DNA from: Bacteroidales bacterium UBA6244
Lineage (GTDB): Bacteria > Bacteroidota > Bacteroidia > Bacteroidales > F082
Length of the DNA stretch: 18,851 bases
Direction: 5' to 3'
Assembly: GCA_002440885.1 (NCBI GenBank)
Contig: DJVY01000080.1
Span: 30,718 to 49,568, forward strand
A program made the position numbers and the translations under genes. The notes beneath the pieces are model-generated. The model was given only the letters and a program-made list of their open reading frames with translations, had not been told where the DNA came from and did no database searches. Positions 7,442 to 14,380 of this stretch are shown here, one piece after another; positions within the stretch are counted from its first letter, which is position 1, and each line of letters opens with the position of its first letter.

Positions 7442-7443
7442 AC

Positions 7444-8334
7444 TCAGTCTCTCGTCCCCTCCCCAATGCTCCCCAATGCTTCCCGCGCTGCTGCCCGTCC
7501 CATTTCCACCAGTTGATCGGCCATATAGAAATCAAAAGTGGTGCAGGCGTGTCGTGAAGTACGGATAAGGATATCCGGTGGATTTTTCTCCATGTTTTGC
7601 ATGGCTATGCGGTGGGTCATTAGCCCGATGACTTTGTTTATCAGGTCGAAGTACCCCAACGACTTTTCCTTTTCCTCCCGGTTATCTCCCTGGAGTTGCT
7701 TGTAGAAGTTTACAATCATTTTATGGTATTTGTCGACCATGGATTTCTTTTCTTCTTCACTCACTTGAGGCTGAACAACTTTAATGTCGGCATTTACATC
7801 AACGGCTATCAGCAGATCGCTGGGGGTACGTGTTACGTGGTTGATGGGCATGTTGTTGAGTACACCGCCATCGATGAGCAATTTCTTTCCCTTTTTCACG
7901 GGTGTGATCACGGTAGGAATGGCCACCGAGGCCCTGATAGCATCGTAGATGCTGCCTTTGGTAAAAACAACTTCCTTGTTTTCAAGGATGTCGACTGCTA
8001 CCGCGGCATAAGGTATCGCCAGGTCTTCAATGTTTTGGTCTTGAATAAATTCGCGCATCTTTTTGAAAACCTTGTCACCTTTTATAAAACCTTGTCCGCT
8101 AATGGTTAAATCGATGAGGTTAAATACTTTTAGCTTGTCGAGGGTGTAAAGCCATTTTTTCAGTTCGGACATTTTCCCTACGGCATAAACCCCACCCACC
8201 AGTGCACCCATCGATGTGCCGGCAATGGAGGTGATGGCATAGCCTTGTTGTTCAAGTTCTTCAATCACGCCGATATGGGCGATGCCTCGTGCACCTCCTC
8301 CCGACAGAACCAAAGACACCTTTTGTTTTTCCAT
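7444..8334 (-). CDS. Patatin-like phospholipase (RssA/NTE type)
   Basis: A 296-aa cytoplasmic-looking patatin domain protein, close in length to bacterial RssA-type enzymes (about 300 aa). These serine acyl hydrolases use a Ser-Asp dyad. The oxyanion-hole glycines are in SGGGARG (11-17), the nucleophile elbow is GTSMG (39-43, Ser41), and the catalytic Asp is D155 in LIDGGVLNNMPI. No signal peptide or membrane helix is seen, so the substrate is probably a cytoplasmic or inner-membrane phospholipid or acyl ester; which one cannot be told. It starts 52 bases after the stop of the OppA-like gene on the same strand, with no promoter or terminator obvious between them, so the two are likely co-transcribed. 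A ten-base direct repeat (ccccaatgct twice) lies in the 3' end of the coding sequence. Confidence 0.93.
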   Translation of the reverse strand: MEKQKVSLVLSGGGARGIAHIGVIEELEQQGYAITSIAGTSMGALVGGVYAVGKMSELKKWLYTLDKLKVFNLIDLTISGQGFIKGDKVFKKMREFIQDQNIEDLAIPYAAVAVDILENKEVVFTKGSIYDAIRASVAIPTVITPVKKGKKLLIDGGVLNNMPINHVTRTPSDLLIAVDVNADIKVVQPQVSEEEKKSMVDKYHKMIVNFYKQLQGDNREEKEKSLGYFDLINKVIGLMTHRIAMQNMEKNPPDILIRTSRHACTTFDFYMADQLVEMGRAAAREALGSIGEGTRD

Positions 8335-8386
8335 TACTTCTCTTTTATAAATGTTGATTTTTTATGTCCTACATGGTTGACGTGGA

Positions 8387-10048
8387 TTATTCTTTGCTTA
8401 CTTTTTTCAGGTTGAGCATATTCATCGGGTTGGTAGTAAGACCGGTTATATTTTTCTGCGCTATCCTCACCGATTCATCGTAATACAGCACGATGACAGG
8501 AGCTTCTTGTATCATGAGGCTGTCGAGGTGGCGGTAGAGTATTTGTCGTTCGGGAGATTCCACTTCTATCATAGCTTCACGGAAAAGGCTGTCGTAGAGC
8601 CGGTTTGAGAAGTGGGTGTAGTTTGGTCCATTCGGGGCGAAATTCTCTGAGTAGAACAAAGAAAGATAGTTTTCCTCGTCAGGGTAGTCGGCAATCCAAG
8701 AAGCACGAAAAAAAGGGAGTTTACTCTGGGCTTTCATCTCCCTTACCGATGCCGCCGGCGAGACTTCGATAGCCACTTTTAATCCGACTTCCTGCCATTG
8801 TGCCTGAGCAAATTTAATCAGGTCGAGGTAGTCGGGAGTGGTAACGAGGGTGATCGCAGGTACGGGATGGTTGTCGTTGTATCCGGCTTCTTGTATCAGT
8901 GTTCTGGCTTTGTCGGGCTGATAGGTGTAACCATATCCTGCCTTTTCGTCAAAAGCCGGCATGCCGTTGGGGATAATGCCTTTAACACCCGGAAAACCAA
9001 TGTTGTTGCGGAGGTATTTCAGCATTTTCGCTCTGTCGAAGCCATAATTGAGGGCTTGCCTGATTTTTTTAGAGGCCAATGGGCTTGATTTTACACTGGG
9101 GAGGGATGTATCGACTAGCACAGCCAGGTATTCGGTGTTGAGGAAAGGTTGCCCGAGGAGCTTAAAGCGGTCCTGGTATTTTAATTTGAGTTGCCCTGAT
9201 TTATTCAATATTTCATCCTTATAGGAGGCATCTATGCCCGACATAAAATCGAAGTTTCCCTTTGCAAACTCCATAAAAGCCGTCATTTTGTCGATAAGGA
9301 AAGAAATGGCGATGCCATCGAGCAAGGGAAGTGCTGTGTCGCCGGATTTTTGATAATAGGTTGGGTTTTTTTTAAGTACGAGTTTGATGTTTTCCACCCA
9401 GTTTTGCATTTGAAAAGGGCCTGTGCCAACCGGGTGAATTCTGAAATCTTTGCCATAGAAATCCACTGCTTGTTTTGGCACGACGGCGCAGTAGGGCATG
9501 CTAAGGATTCCAAGAAAGGGAGGGAAGGGTTTCGACAGGCGAATGATCAGGGTGGTATCGTTGGGAGCAGTTATGGCGGGCATGTTGTTTTCGCGTGCCA
9601 CAGCGCCCAGAACCCAAGCGCCGGGGGAGGCGGTAGCCGGATCTGTCAGGCGATTGAGGCTGTACACGAAATCGGTGGCTGAAACGGTCTTGGTTTTGCC
9701 TGCAAAGGCTTTGTCGTTATGAAAAACAACATCTCCACGCAAGTGGAAAGTATAGGTAAGCCCATCGTCCGAAATGCTCCAGCTGTGGGCGATGGCCGGT
9801 TGGATATCCAGGTTGTCGTCAAGTTGCACAAGTCCGTCGTAAAGCTGGTTACAGACCCAGGTATGTGGTTGATCGCGGGCAAAAGCAGGGTCCAGGTTTA
9901 CCAGACCGGATGATTCGTTGTACCTGAAAATCTTTTTTTCTTTGGTGTTGTGTGGTCGCCCACAAGAAGTAAACAATAACCCCACAACCATAAAATGACA
10001 GATAACCAGTGAGATAGATTTTAGTTTTTTTGTGTTTATCGAAGCCAT
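8387..10048 (-). CDS. ABC-type peptide/oligopeptide substrate-binding lipoprotein (SBP_bac_5, OppA-like)
   Basis: A 553-aa extracytoplasmic solute-binding protein of the family that delivers di- or oligopeptides (sometimes nickel or sugars) to ABC importers. The N-terminus has a lipoprotein signal with lipobox LFTSC and Cys29 as the lipidation site. Family landmarks are the early LDPAFARD region (52-59), DGLTYTFHLRGDVVFH (95-110) and ALNYGFDR (332-339). No permease or ATPase gene is nearby; the next gene in the likely operon encodes a patatin-like phospholipase. Binding proteins of this type without a linked transporter may pair with one encoded elsewhere. The ATG at 10048 was chosen because it gives a complete lipoprotein signal and lies just behind a -7 match. 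Ligand identity cannot be read from the sequence. Confidence 0.92.
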   Translation of the reverse strand: MASINTKKLKSISLVICHFMVVGLLFTSCGRPHNTKEKKIFRYNESSGLVNLDPAFARDQPHTWVCNQLYDGLVQLDDNLDIQPAIAHSWSISDDGLTYTFHLRGDVVFHNDKAFAGKTKTVSATDFVYSLNRLTDPATASPGAWVLGAVARENNMPAITAPNDTTLIIRLSKPFPPFLGILSMPYCAVVPKQAVDFYGKDFRIHPVGTGPFQMQNWVENIKLVLKKNPTYYQKSGDTALPLLDGIAISFLIDKMTAFMEFAKGNFDFMSGIDASYKDEILNKSGQLKLKYQDRFKLLGQPFLNTEYLAVLVDTSLPSVKSSPLASKKIRQALNYGFDRAKMLKYLRNNIGFPGVKGIIPNGMPAFDEKAGYGYTYQPDKARTLIQEAGYNDNHPVPAITLVTTPDYLDLIKFAQAQWQEVGLKVAIEVSPAASVREMKAQSKLPFFRASWIADYPDEENYLSLFYSENFAPNGPNYTHFSNRLYDSLFREAMIEVESPERQILYRHLDSLMIQEAPVIVLYYDESVRIAQKNITGLTTNPMNMLNLKKVSKE

Positions 10049-10067
10049 GCATGTATTGAATTGAGCT

Positions 10068-10094
10068 CAAAATTAGTTTTTTTTGTGAGACCAA
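10068..10094 (-). promoter_or_regulatory. Candidate promoter of the OppA-like gene
   Basis: On the - strand TAATTTTG (10075-10068) matches the -7 element exactly, with TTG (10094-10092) 16 bases upstream as a partial -33. Initiation near 10061 would leave a leader of about 12 bases before ATG 10048. The spacing is slightly short. Confidence 0.48.
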
Positions 10095-10168
10095 CATGAA
10101 TGACTTATTTGGGTTATTAGCTGGGGGATGGAAGTGAGTTAGATTGTTGTTGTGTTTATTGAAGAACA

Positions 10169-10194
10169 AAGTGGGTGAGTTTTCCCACCCACTT
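10169..10194 (-). terminator. Intrinsic terminator of the outer-membrane protein gene
   Basis: A perfect 9-bp GC-rich stem: AAGTGGGTG (10169-10177), 8-base loop, CACCCACTT (10186-10194). On the - strand it starts 10 bases after the stop codon at 10205 and is followed by TGTTCTTC, a modest T-rich tail. Position and stem strength fit a terminator separating this gene from the OppA-like gene downstream. Confidence 0.6.
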
Positions 10195-10204
10195 CTACCT
10201 TTGT

Positions 10205-10789
10205 TTAAAACCGATAAGAAACCCCTATGTTAGCGATTCCTTTGTAACCAAAACCAACTTCGGCTACACCAGCCAGGTCTTTACCCACCCTGAACCCCAC
10301 GGCGGTGATTTGGTAGTTGATATGACTAAAATCCTGTTTGGTATCAGGAGATTTATCGTCGTAGGTTATTGTTCCTTTTGCTATGGTGTAGCCAAGTCCC
10401 AATCCCGAGTACAGATTAAAGATGGGTTTCTTTAGGTAGTTAATTCTACCTTCGAGCGCAATAGTAAGGTAGTATCTGTTGTCCTTGCCTACCTTATTGC
10501 CCAGAATGTAGGCATTTCCAACGGATTGTTCATAGGCCAGTCCGCCACCAATACTCCACAACTTGGCTACATCGCGGTTGTAGTTCAGGATAATTACCCC
10601 GGAGGTTTTTACCTCTTCCCGGCTATATCCTACAATGCTTCCGAAAACGTCTCCCCAAATACTCATGATTTCATCGGTGGATGCAACACCATAACTTAGT
10701 GAAACTGCATTGGGTTTTGTTTCCTGTCCCATCAAAAGTGTAAAGCTCATAAAGAGCACTGCAACAGTAGTTAGTAATGATTTTTTCAT
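10205..10789 (-). CDS. Small outer-membrane beta-barrel protein
   Basis: A 194-aa exported protein with a signal peptide (MKKSLLTTVAVLFMSFTLLMG, cut near residue 21-22). The mature sequence alternates polar and hydrophobic residues in segments separated by Gly/Asn/Asp turns (for example SVSLSYG-like, GVIILNYNRD, YYLTIALEGRINY, LYSGLGLGYTIA, GFRVGKDLAGVAEVGFGYK). It ends in IGVSYRF, a terminal aromatic strand typical of outer-membrane barrels. Size suggests eight or so strands, in the broad OmpA/OprW-like small barrel group common in Bacteroidota. No specific family or ligand can be named. A strong hairpin terminator follows it and a structured palindromic region lies upstream, so it is probably its own transcription unit. 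Confidence 0.72.
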   Translation of the reverse strand: MKKSLLTTVAVLFMSFTLLMGQETKPNAVSLSYGVASTDEIMSIWGDVFGSIVGYSREEVKTSGVIILNYNRDVAKLWSIGGGLAYEQSVGNAYILGNKVGKDNRYYLTIALEGRINYLKKPIFNLYSGLGLGYTIAKGTITYDDKSPDTKQDFSHINYQITAVGFRVGKDLAGVAEVGFGYKGIANIGVSYRF

Positions 10790-10845
10790 TGTTAAATGGT
10801 ATTAAATTAATGATTTATAAGAAAATGTAATAGACCTTCACTTTT

Positions 10846-10898
10846 GCTGGCAGAAACCCGGAGTTCCACAATAATGGAACTCCTTGGTAGCTGCCGGT
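10846..10898. repeat. Long imperfect palindrome / hairpin
   Basis: The core GGAGTTCCA (10860-10868), loop CAATAA, TGGAACTCC (10875-10883) is a perfect 9-bp inverted repeat. Outer pairs ACC/GGT and GCTGGCAG/CTGCCGGT (with two G-T pairs) extend it to a 53-base arm-and-bulge structure. TGGCCA occurs twice immediately to the right (10898-10910). It lies 57 bases before the outer-membrane protein gene and 77 bases past the stop of the gene at 10975. It could terminate that gene, act as an operator, or be a REP-like element; no T-run follows on either strand. Confidence 0.55.
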
Positions 10899-10974
10899 GG
10901 CCAATGGCCAAATTTTTACAAAAACACTATCTTAATGGTTTATAAAACTCATTATTGTTTAACTAGATTTCTGA

Positions 10975-12771
10975 CTATTGCACAATTAATTTACCATTAT
11001 ACAGGCCTTCGGCTGTGACGATATTTATTAAATAAATTCCATCGGGGATATGATTTAGCGGAATTTCAACCACATTCTCACCAACTGATAACCTGGTGTT
11101 TCCCCAGGTCAAAATCTCCTGCCCTTGAAGGTTGATCAGACGGATGCTCAAATCAGATGAGCTTTGCGTGGTAAGTTTGATGTTTACAGCCTGTTCTTTA
11201 CCAACGGGGTTAGGGAATATGCTGACTGAAATTTCCTTATTGGTATAGTCGTTGATGCCGGTTCCAATATGTCCGTTTGTCTTGATATTCTGACCATACA
11301 GAAGACCAGTCGGAATGTGTAAGGCGCTTAAATCAAGTTTCCATGTGGCAACAAATTGCTCATTTGCTTCATTTGTCACGCGTAATCCTGCTTTCATATC
11401 AGGCCTGCCCGACATCAGGATTTGCTCCGGCCAAACCATAATTCCCTCAAGACTATATTTCTCTGCTTTTAAGTTAACCATGTCGTCTCCCAGTATATTC
11501 TCCAAAAAAAAGAAAAGTAAATGATCATCGCTTGTATGTTTAACAACAGGCCATCCGTAGATGGTATCAAACATTGATACAATAGGATGAAAAAGTTTTC
11601 CCTCATCATCCCAGACACGCTGTCCGTCCATGTTGAATTTTTGACCCATAATGCTGTTTCTGGGGTTTCCCGGATCCAGGACTTTCTCTATCCAAAATAC
11701 CACTAGCTCGTCTGTTTCTTCATCGTAAGTCATGTTATAGCTTCCTCTGTCGGTATTCATTACGTCACCGGTACTAACGCTCATGGCATGAGGGAACAAG
11801 GTGTCGCCGTTTTCGTCGAGGTATTGAATAAATGTTCTAAATACATAGTCTTGTGAATAATTGGCTGAAAAATACACACCACCATTTTTGTCTTTCCTGC
11901 AATCAATTGGGTTAATCCATACATCACTAAGCAACATGGGGTACTTAAACGCCTGCTTGGGCTGTTCAAAAACGGGATTTCCACTGAGGTCAAGCTGCCA
12001 CGAACGTATACACTGATCATACCATAATGCGGCCGTATCCGGGTCTTCAAAAATGGTGTCGTGTTTATAAAGGATCATCAGATTAAGGTTGTCCAATTCC
12101 ACCAAGCGGGAGCCCCAGTCCATGTTAGCAGGGTTTCGGGGCATAACCTTCGACCACATTAGGCTTCCATCAGAAGCAAATTGCTTCACTTTGACTTTGT
12201 AAACATCTAAATCTTCGAGAAATTCATCCCGATAAGAATTGTCATAGCTAATCACGACGTTGTTATGCTGCGTAACCAACAGTTCAGGGCCATAATCACC
12301 GAAGTCGTCAGGTTCACTGATATCATTTCCTTCGTTTCCCCAGAGTTTTTCACCGTTGAGTGTAACCTTATTCATATAAATGTGAACCAGCGTGTCTGTA
12401 GTGCCCGTTGGTGGTACAATCCTGGAATAAGCTATATACATACAACTATCATGGTTAAATACCAGATTCATATCAGGAACCCATGTTCTTTGTGGGCCGC
12501 CACTTATAAGGATTCCTTCATTTTCCCATTGCTTTAGGCCATTGAAATCATATTTCTGTAGGTAAATGACATAATTTACTGTTGGATCATCAACATGATT
12601 ATAGTAAAGATGGAAATAGGAGCTGTCCTTTGGACTTTCTCGAAACACACCATAGGAATAGGTGGTGTCTCCTTTAGATAAAAGGGTGTTTATAAAGGGA
12701 TCTGATACCCATTGAGCCTGCAAAAAGCAGCCTGCAATCACACCCAGGAATAGTAAAAAAAGCTTTTTCAT
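10975..12771 (-). CDS. Secreted protein with T9SS type A sorting domain
   Basis: A 598-aa protein exported by Sec (signal peptide MKKLFLLFLGVIAGCFLQAQ). It ends in a clear T9SS sorting domain: FPNP at 519-522, then strands with LSIRLINLQGQEIL, a GENVVEIPL segment, and DGIYLINIVTAEG...GKLIVQ at the very C-terminus, the typical signal for export across the outer membrane. The 500-residue body has repeated short motifs of the type YLDENGDTLF, QFASDGSLMW, YSLEGIMVW and DMDGQRVWDDEG-like strands, suggesting a beta-propeller of irregular blades. No enzyme motif is recognised. Function is therefore unknown; a cell-surface or released binding protein is a guess. Length and domain order are intact, and no promoter of the TAnnTTTG class is obvious just upstream. 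Confidence 0.83.
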   Translation of the reverse strand: MKKLFLLFLGVIAGCFLQAQWVSDPFINTLLSKGDTTYSYGVFRESPKDSSYFHLYYNHVDDPTVNYVIYLQKYDFNGLKQWENEGILISGGPQRTWVPDMNLVFNHDSCMYIAYSRIVPPTGTTDTLVHIYMNKVTLNGEKLWGNEGNDISEPDDFGDYGPELLVTQHNNVVISYDNSYRDEFLEDLDVYKVKVKQFASDGSLMWSKVMPRNPANMDWGSRLVELDNLNLMILYKHDTIFEDPDTAALWYDQCIRSWQLDLSGNPVFEQPKQAFKYPMLLSDVWINPIDCRKDKNGGVYFSANYSQDYVFRTFIQYLDENGDTLFPHAMSVSTGDVMNTDRGSYNMTYDEETDELVVFWIEKVLDPGNPRNSIMGQKFNMDGQRVWDDEGKLFHPIVSMFDTIYGWPVVKHTSDDHLLFFFLENILGDDMVNLKAEKYSLEGIMVWPEQILMSGRPDMKAGLRVTNEANEQFVATWKLDLSALHIPTGLLYGQNIKTNGHIGTGINDYTNKEISVSIFPNPVGKEQAVNIKLTTQSSSDLSIRLINLQGQEILTWGNTRLSVGENVVEIPLNHIPDGIYLINIVTAEGLYNGKLIVQ

Positions 12772-12860
12772 GACTTTTAAATTTAGTTTTAAATTATTTA
12801 ATTATAGCTATTTATGCGTCAAGGTTTCCTAAGCAGTTTGTGTATCCACGAATGCGGTAA

Positions 12861-14171
12861 TCAATACTTGGCTCGGTGATAAATCCAGCTTGCTCCTTCT
12901 TTAAATGCGCGTGGGGCGACCGACACATGGATGGGCTGGCCGAAAATGGGATCTACAGGTGGCCATTCTACAAAAGATACATTGGAGAGGGTACCAAAAG
13001 CTGTTTTTGCTTTTTCGTAGTTGCCAAAGGGCACACAGTCGTCGTTTTTACAATGCCATATGAGCATCTCCGTTTTCGGCGTCCAGTTAACATAGCTGCT
13101 GTTGTTCTGCAAGGTAACATAGGCCTTACTTGTATGGGTGGTTAAGGTGTCGATAAAGGCGGAGGTGAAAACGGTTTTAAGGATATGATTTTCAGGCATG
13201 ATACTGTTTACCTGTGAAGTGCTGTAAAAACCTGTGGTATATTTGGGTATGTCCTCTTTGTAGGGCGAAACCAGCATTTGATCGTAAGGATATAGGGCAG
13301 GGTACATGGTGTTGTAGCCCACCAGCAGCATAGGCAGGAAGTAGGGGACAGGGAAGGGGTTGTCGCTGAGCATAAGGTCGAGCATAGTGCCTGATAAGTC
13401 GTAAGGGCCATCAAGACAAGCGGAACCATTAAATGCCTCATTTCGTTTTTCCAGCTCACGTGCGGCACTCATGGTCACAAATCCGCCTTCGCTATATCCG
13501 ATAAGAAAGGTTTTTCCTGTCCAATTAATGCGATACTTTTTTAAAAGGGTTGTTTTCGCAGCTTTTATCATATCTGCGGTAGCTACGCCCAGCAATTCAG
13601 TATTGCAATAAGGATGATTCTCGTCTTTGTCGTCGCCCATGCCCTGATAGTCGGGCATGATAATCGTCCATCCGTACCATGAAGCCATTGCTTCAGCGAT
13701 AATGACCTCGGCGAAGTCCAGGTATTCGTTAACCAAAAAAGGGTTAAATTGAGAAGGTCCATATTTTTTCTCAAGGACAGTACCATGGTTTAAGGAGATA
13801 AGTGGCATTTTTCCTAGTTTTAATAGTGGGTGCATAATGAGACCCGTCAGTTTTTTAGCTTTGCCCTGGTTATCAACAGACCAATAGGAAACTTTACTCA
13901 CCAAGATGGTATTTATCCCAGGTTCCTCAGCTTCAAGCCGCATTTCGTTGAGCACATCGGGATAATCATACACATTGGGGTCGTCGGTCAGCATGGCTAT
14001 CTGGGCGTTCAAGTCCTCATAGGTAATTTCGTATTCCTCAATAAACTCCAATTGGTCGTCTGTTGTGGGAACGGGATCGGATTTTTTACATGATGAAGTT
14101 ATAACTAGGGCAATTGTAATGGTGAAGACCAGCAGTTGCCGGGTCAGTGGTTGTGTGATGATATTTGTCAT
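12861..14171 (-). CDS. Alpha/beta hydrolase lipoprotein (secretory lipase-like)
   Basis: A 436-aa lipoprotein: hydrophobic N-terminus with lipobox ITSSC and Cys28, followed by Lys-Lys-Ser-Asp. The body is an alpha/beta hydrolase. The nucleophile elbow is GYSEGG with Ser227. A likely catalytic acid is D377 or D378 in KNDDCVPFG, and a likely catalytic histidine is H415 in PIHVSVAP, in the correct order for a Ser-Asp-His triad. LISLNHGT near 125-132 would supply the oxyanion region. The architecture is closest to the secretory lipase (LIP) or prolyl-oligopeptidase-like esterase groups, so it probably cleaves an ester or acyl bond outside the cytoplasm; the substrate is not evident. It is preceded by a strong promoter match and follows the regulator gene with 209 bases between, so it is an independent unit that the regulator might control. 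Confidence 0.86.
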   Translation of the reverse strand: MTNIITQPLTRQLLVFTITIALVITSSCKKSDPVPTTDDQLEFIEEYEITYEDLNAQIAMLTDDPNVYDYPDVLNEMRLEAEEPGINTILVSKVSYWSVDNQGKAKKLTGLIMHPLLKLGKMPLISLNHGTVLEKKYGPSQFNPFLVNEYLDFAEVIIAEAMASWYGWTIIMPDYQGMGDDKDENHPYCNTELLGVATADMIKAAKTTLLKKYRINWTGKTFLIGYSEGGFVTMSAARELEKRNEAFNGSACLDGPYDLSGTMLDLMLSDNPFPVPYFLPMLLVGYNTMYPALYPYDQMLVSPYKEDIPKYTTGFYSTSQVNSIMPENHILKTVFTSAFIDTLTTHTSKAYVTLQNNSSYVNWTPKTEMLIWHCKNDDCVPFGNYEKAKTAFGTLSNVSFVEWPPVDPIFGQPIHVSVAPRAFKEGASWIYHRAKY

Positions 14172-14193
14172 ATTTTTTTAATTTGATTTAATG

Positions 14194-14226
14194 CAAATGT
14201 AGAACCTGATAAGCCCCTAAAGCAAA
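14194..14226 (-). promoter_or_regulatory. Bacteroidota-type promoter of the hydrolase gene
   Basis: Read on the - strand, TTTG (14226-14223) and TACATTTG (14201-14194) are 21 bases apart, an exact match to the consensus. Predicted initiation near 14187 leaves a leader of about 15 bases before the ATG at 14171, which supports that start codon. Confidence 0.75.
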
Positions 14227-14293
14227 TTTTTGGCTACGTGAAAAATACTGGGTAGGCGCAAAAATGTTAAAATAATCCCGTGTTTTAACCATT

Positions 14294-14313
14294 TTTTGGC
14301 TTTTCAGCCAAAA
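14294..14313. terminator. Perfect hairpin downstream of the regulator gene
   Basis: TTTTGGCT (14294-14301), loop TTTC, AGCCAAAA (14306-14313) is a perfect 8-bp stem, 67 bases past the regulator's stop codon. The T arm is 5' and the A arm 3' on both strands, opposite to a classical intrinsic terminator, so its role is uncertain. It also lies 68 bases upstream of the hydrolase promoter's -33 element. Confidence 0.35.
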
Positions 14314-14380
14314 GTTTCACAATGGAGGGCATGTATTTGAGTTTTGAAGCAATAATGCTTCTGAACCGCAGTGCAAAAAT

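Larger units (their letters stand above)
7129..7443. other. 315-base gap: promoter, short ORF and weak hairpin
   Basis: The gap between the patatin gene and the seven-repeat gene holds a strong - strand promoter match (7322-7353), a 43-codon ORF immediately behind it (7162-7293), and a weak hairpin near 7423-7441 just after the patatin stop. The remaining 30-odd bases before the seven-repeat gene show no feature. Confidence 0.5.

Noticed and set aside
7467..7486. Direct repeat ccccaatgct as a mobile-element target duplication
   Set aside because: The two copies are adjacent inside a coding sequence with nothing inserted; a simple local duplication is enough.
7696..8109. 137-codon + strand ORF opposite the patatin gene
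   Set aside because: It is antisense to conserved patatin motifs, has no recognisable domain, and is explained by reverse-strand codon bias.
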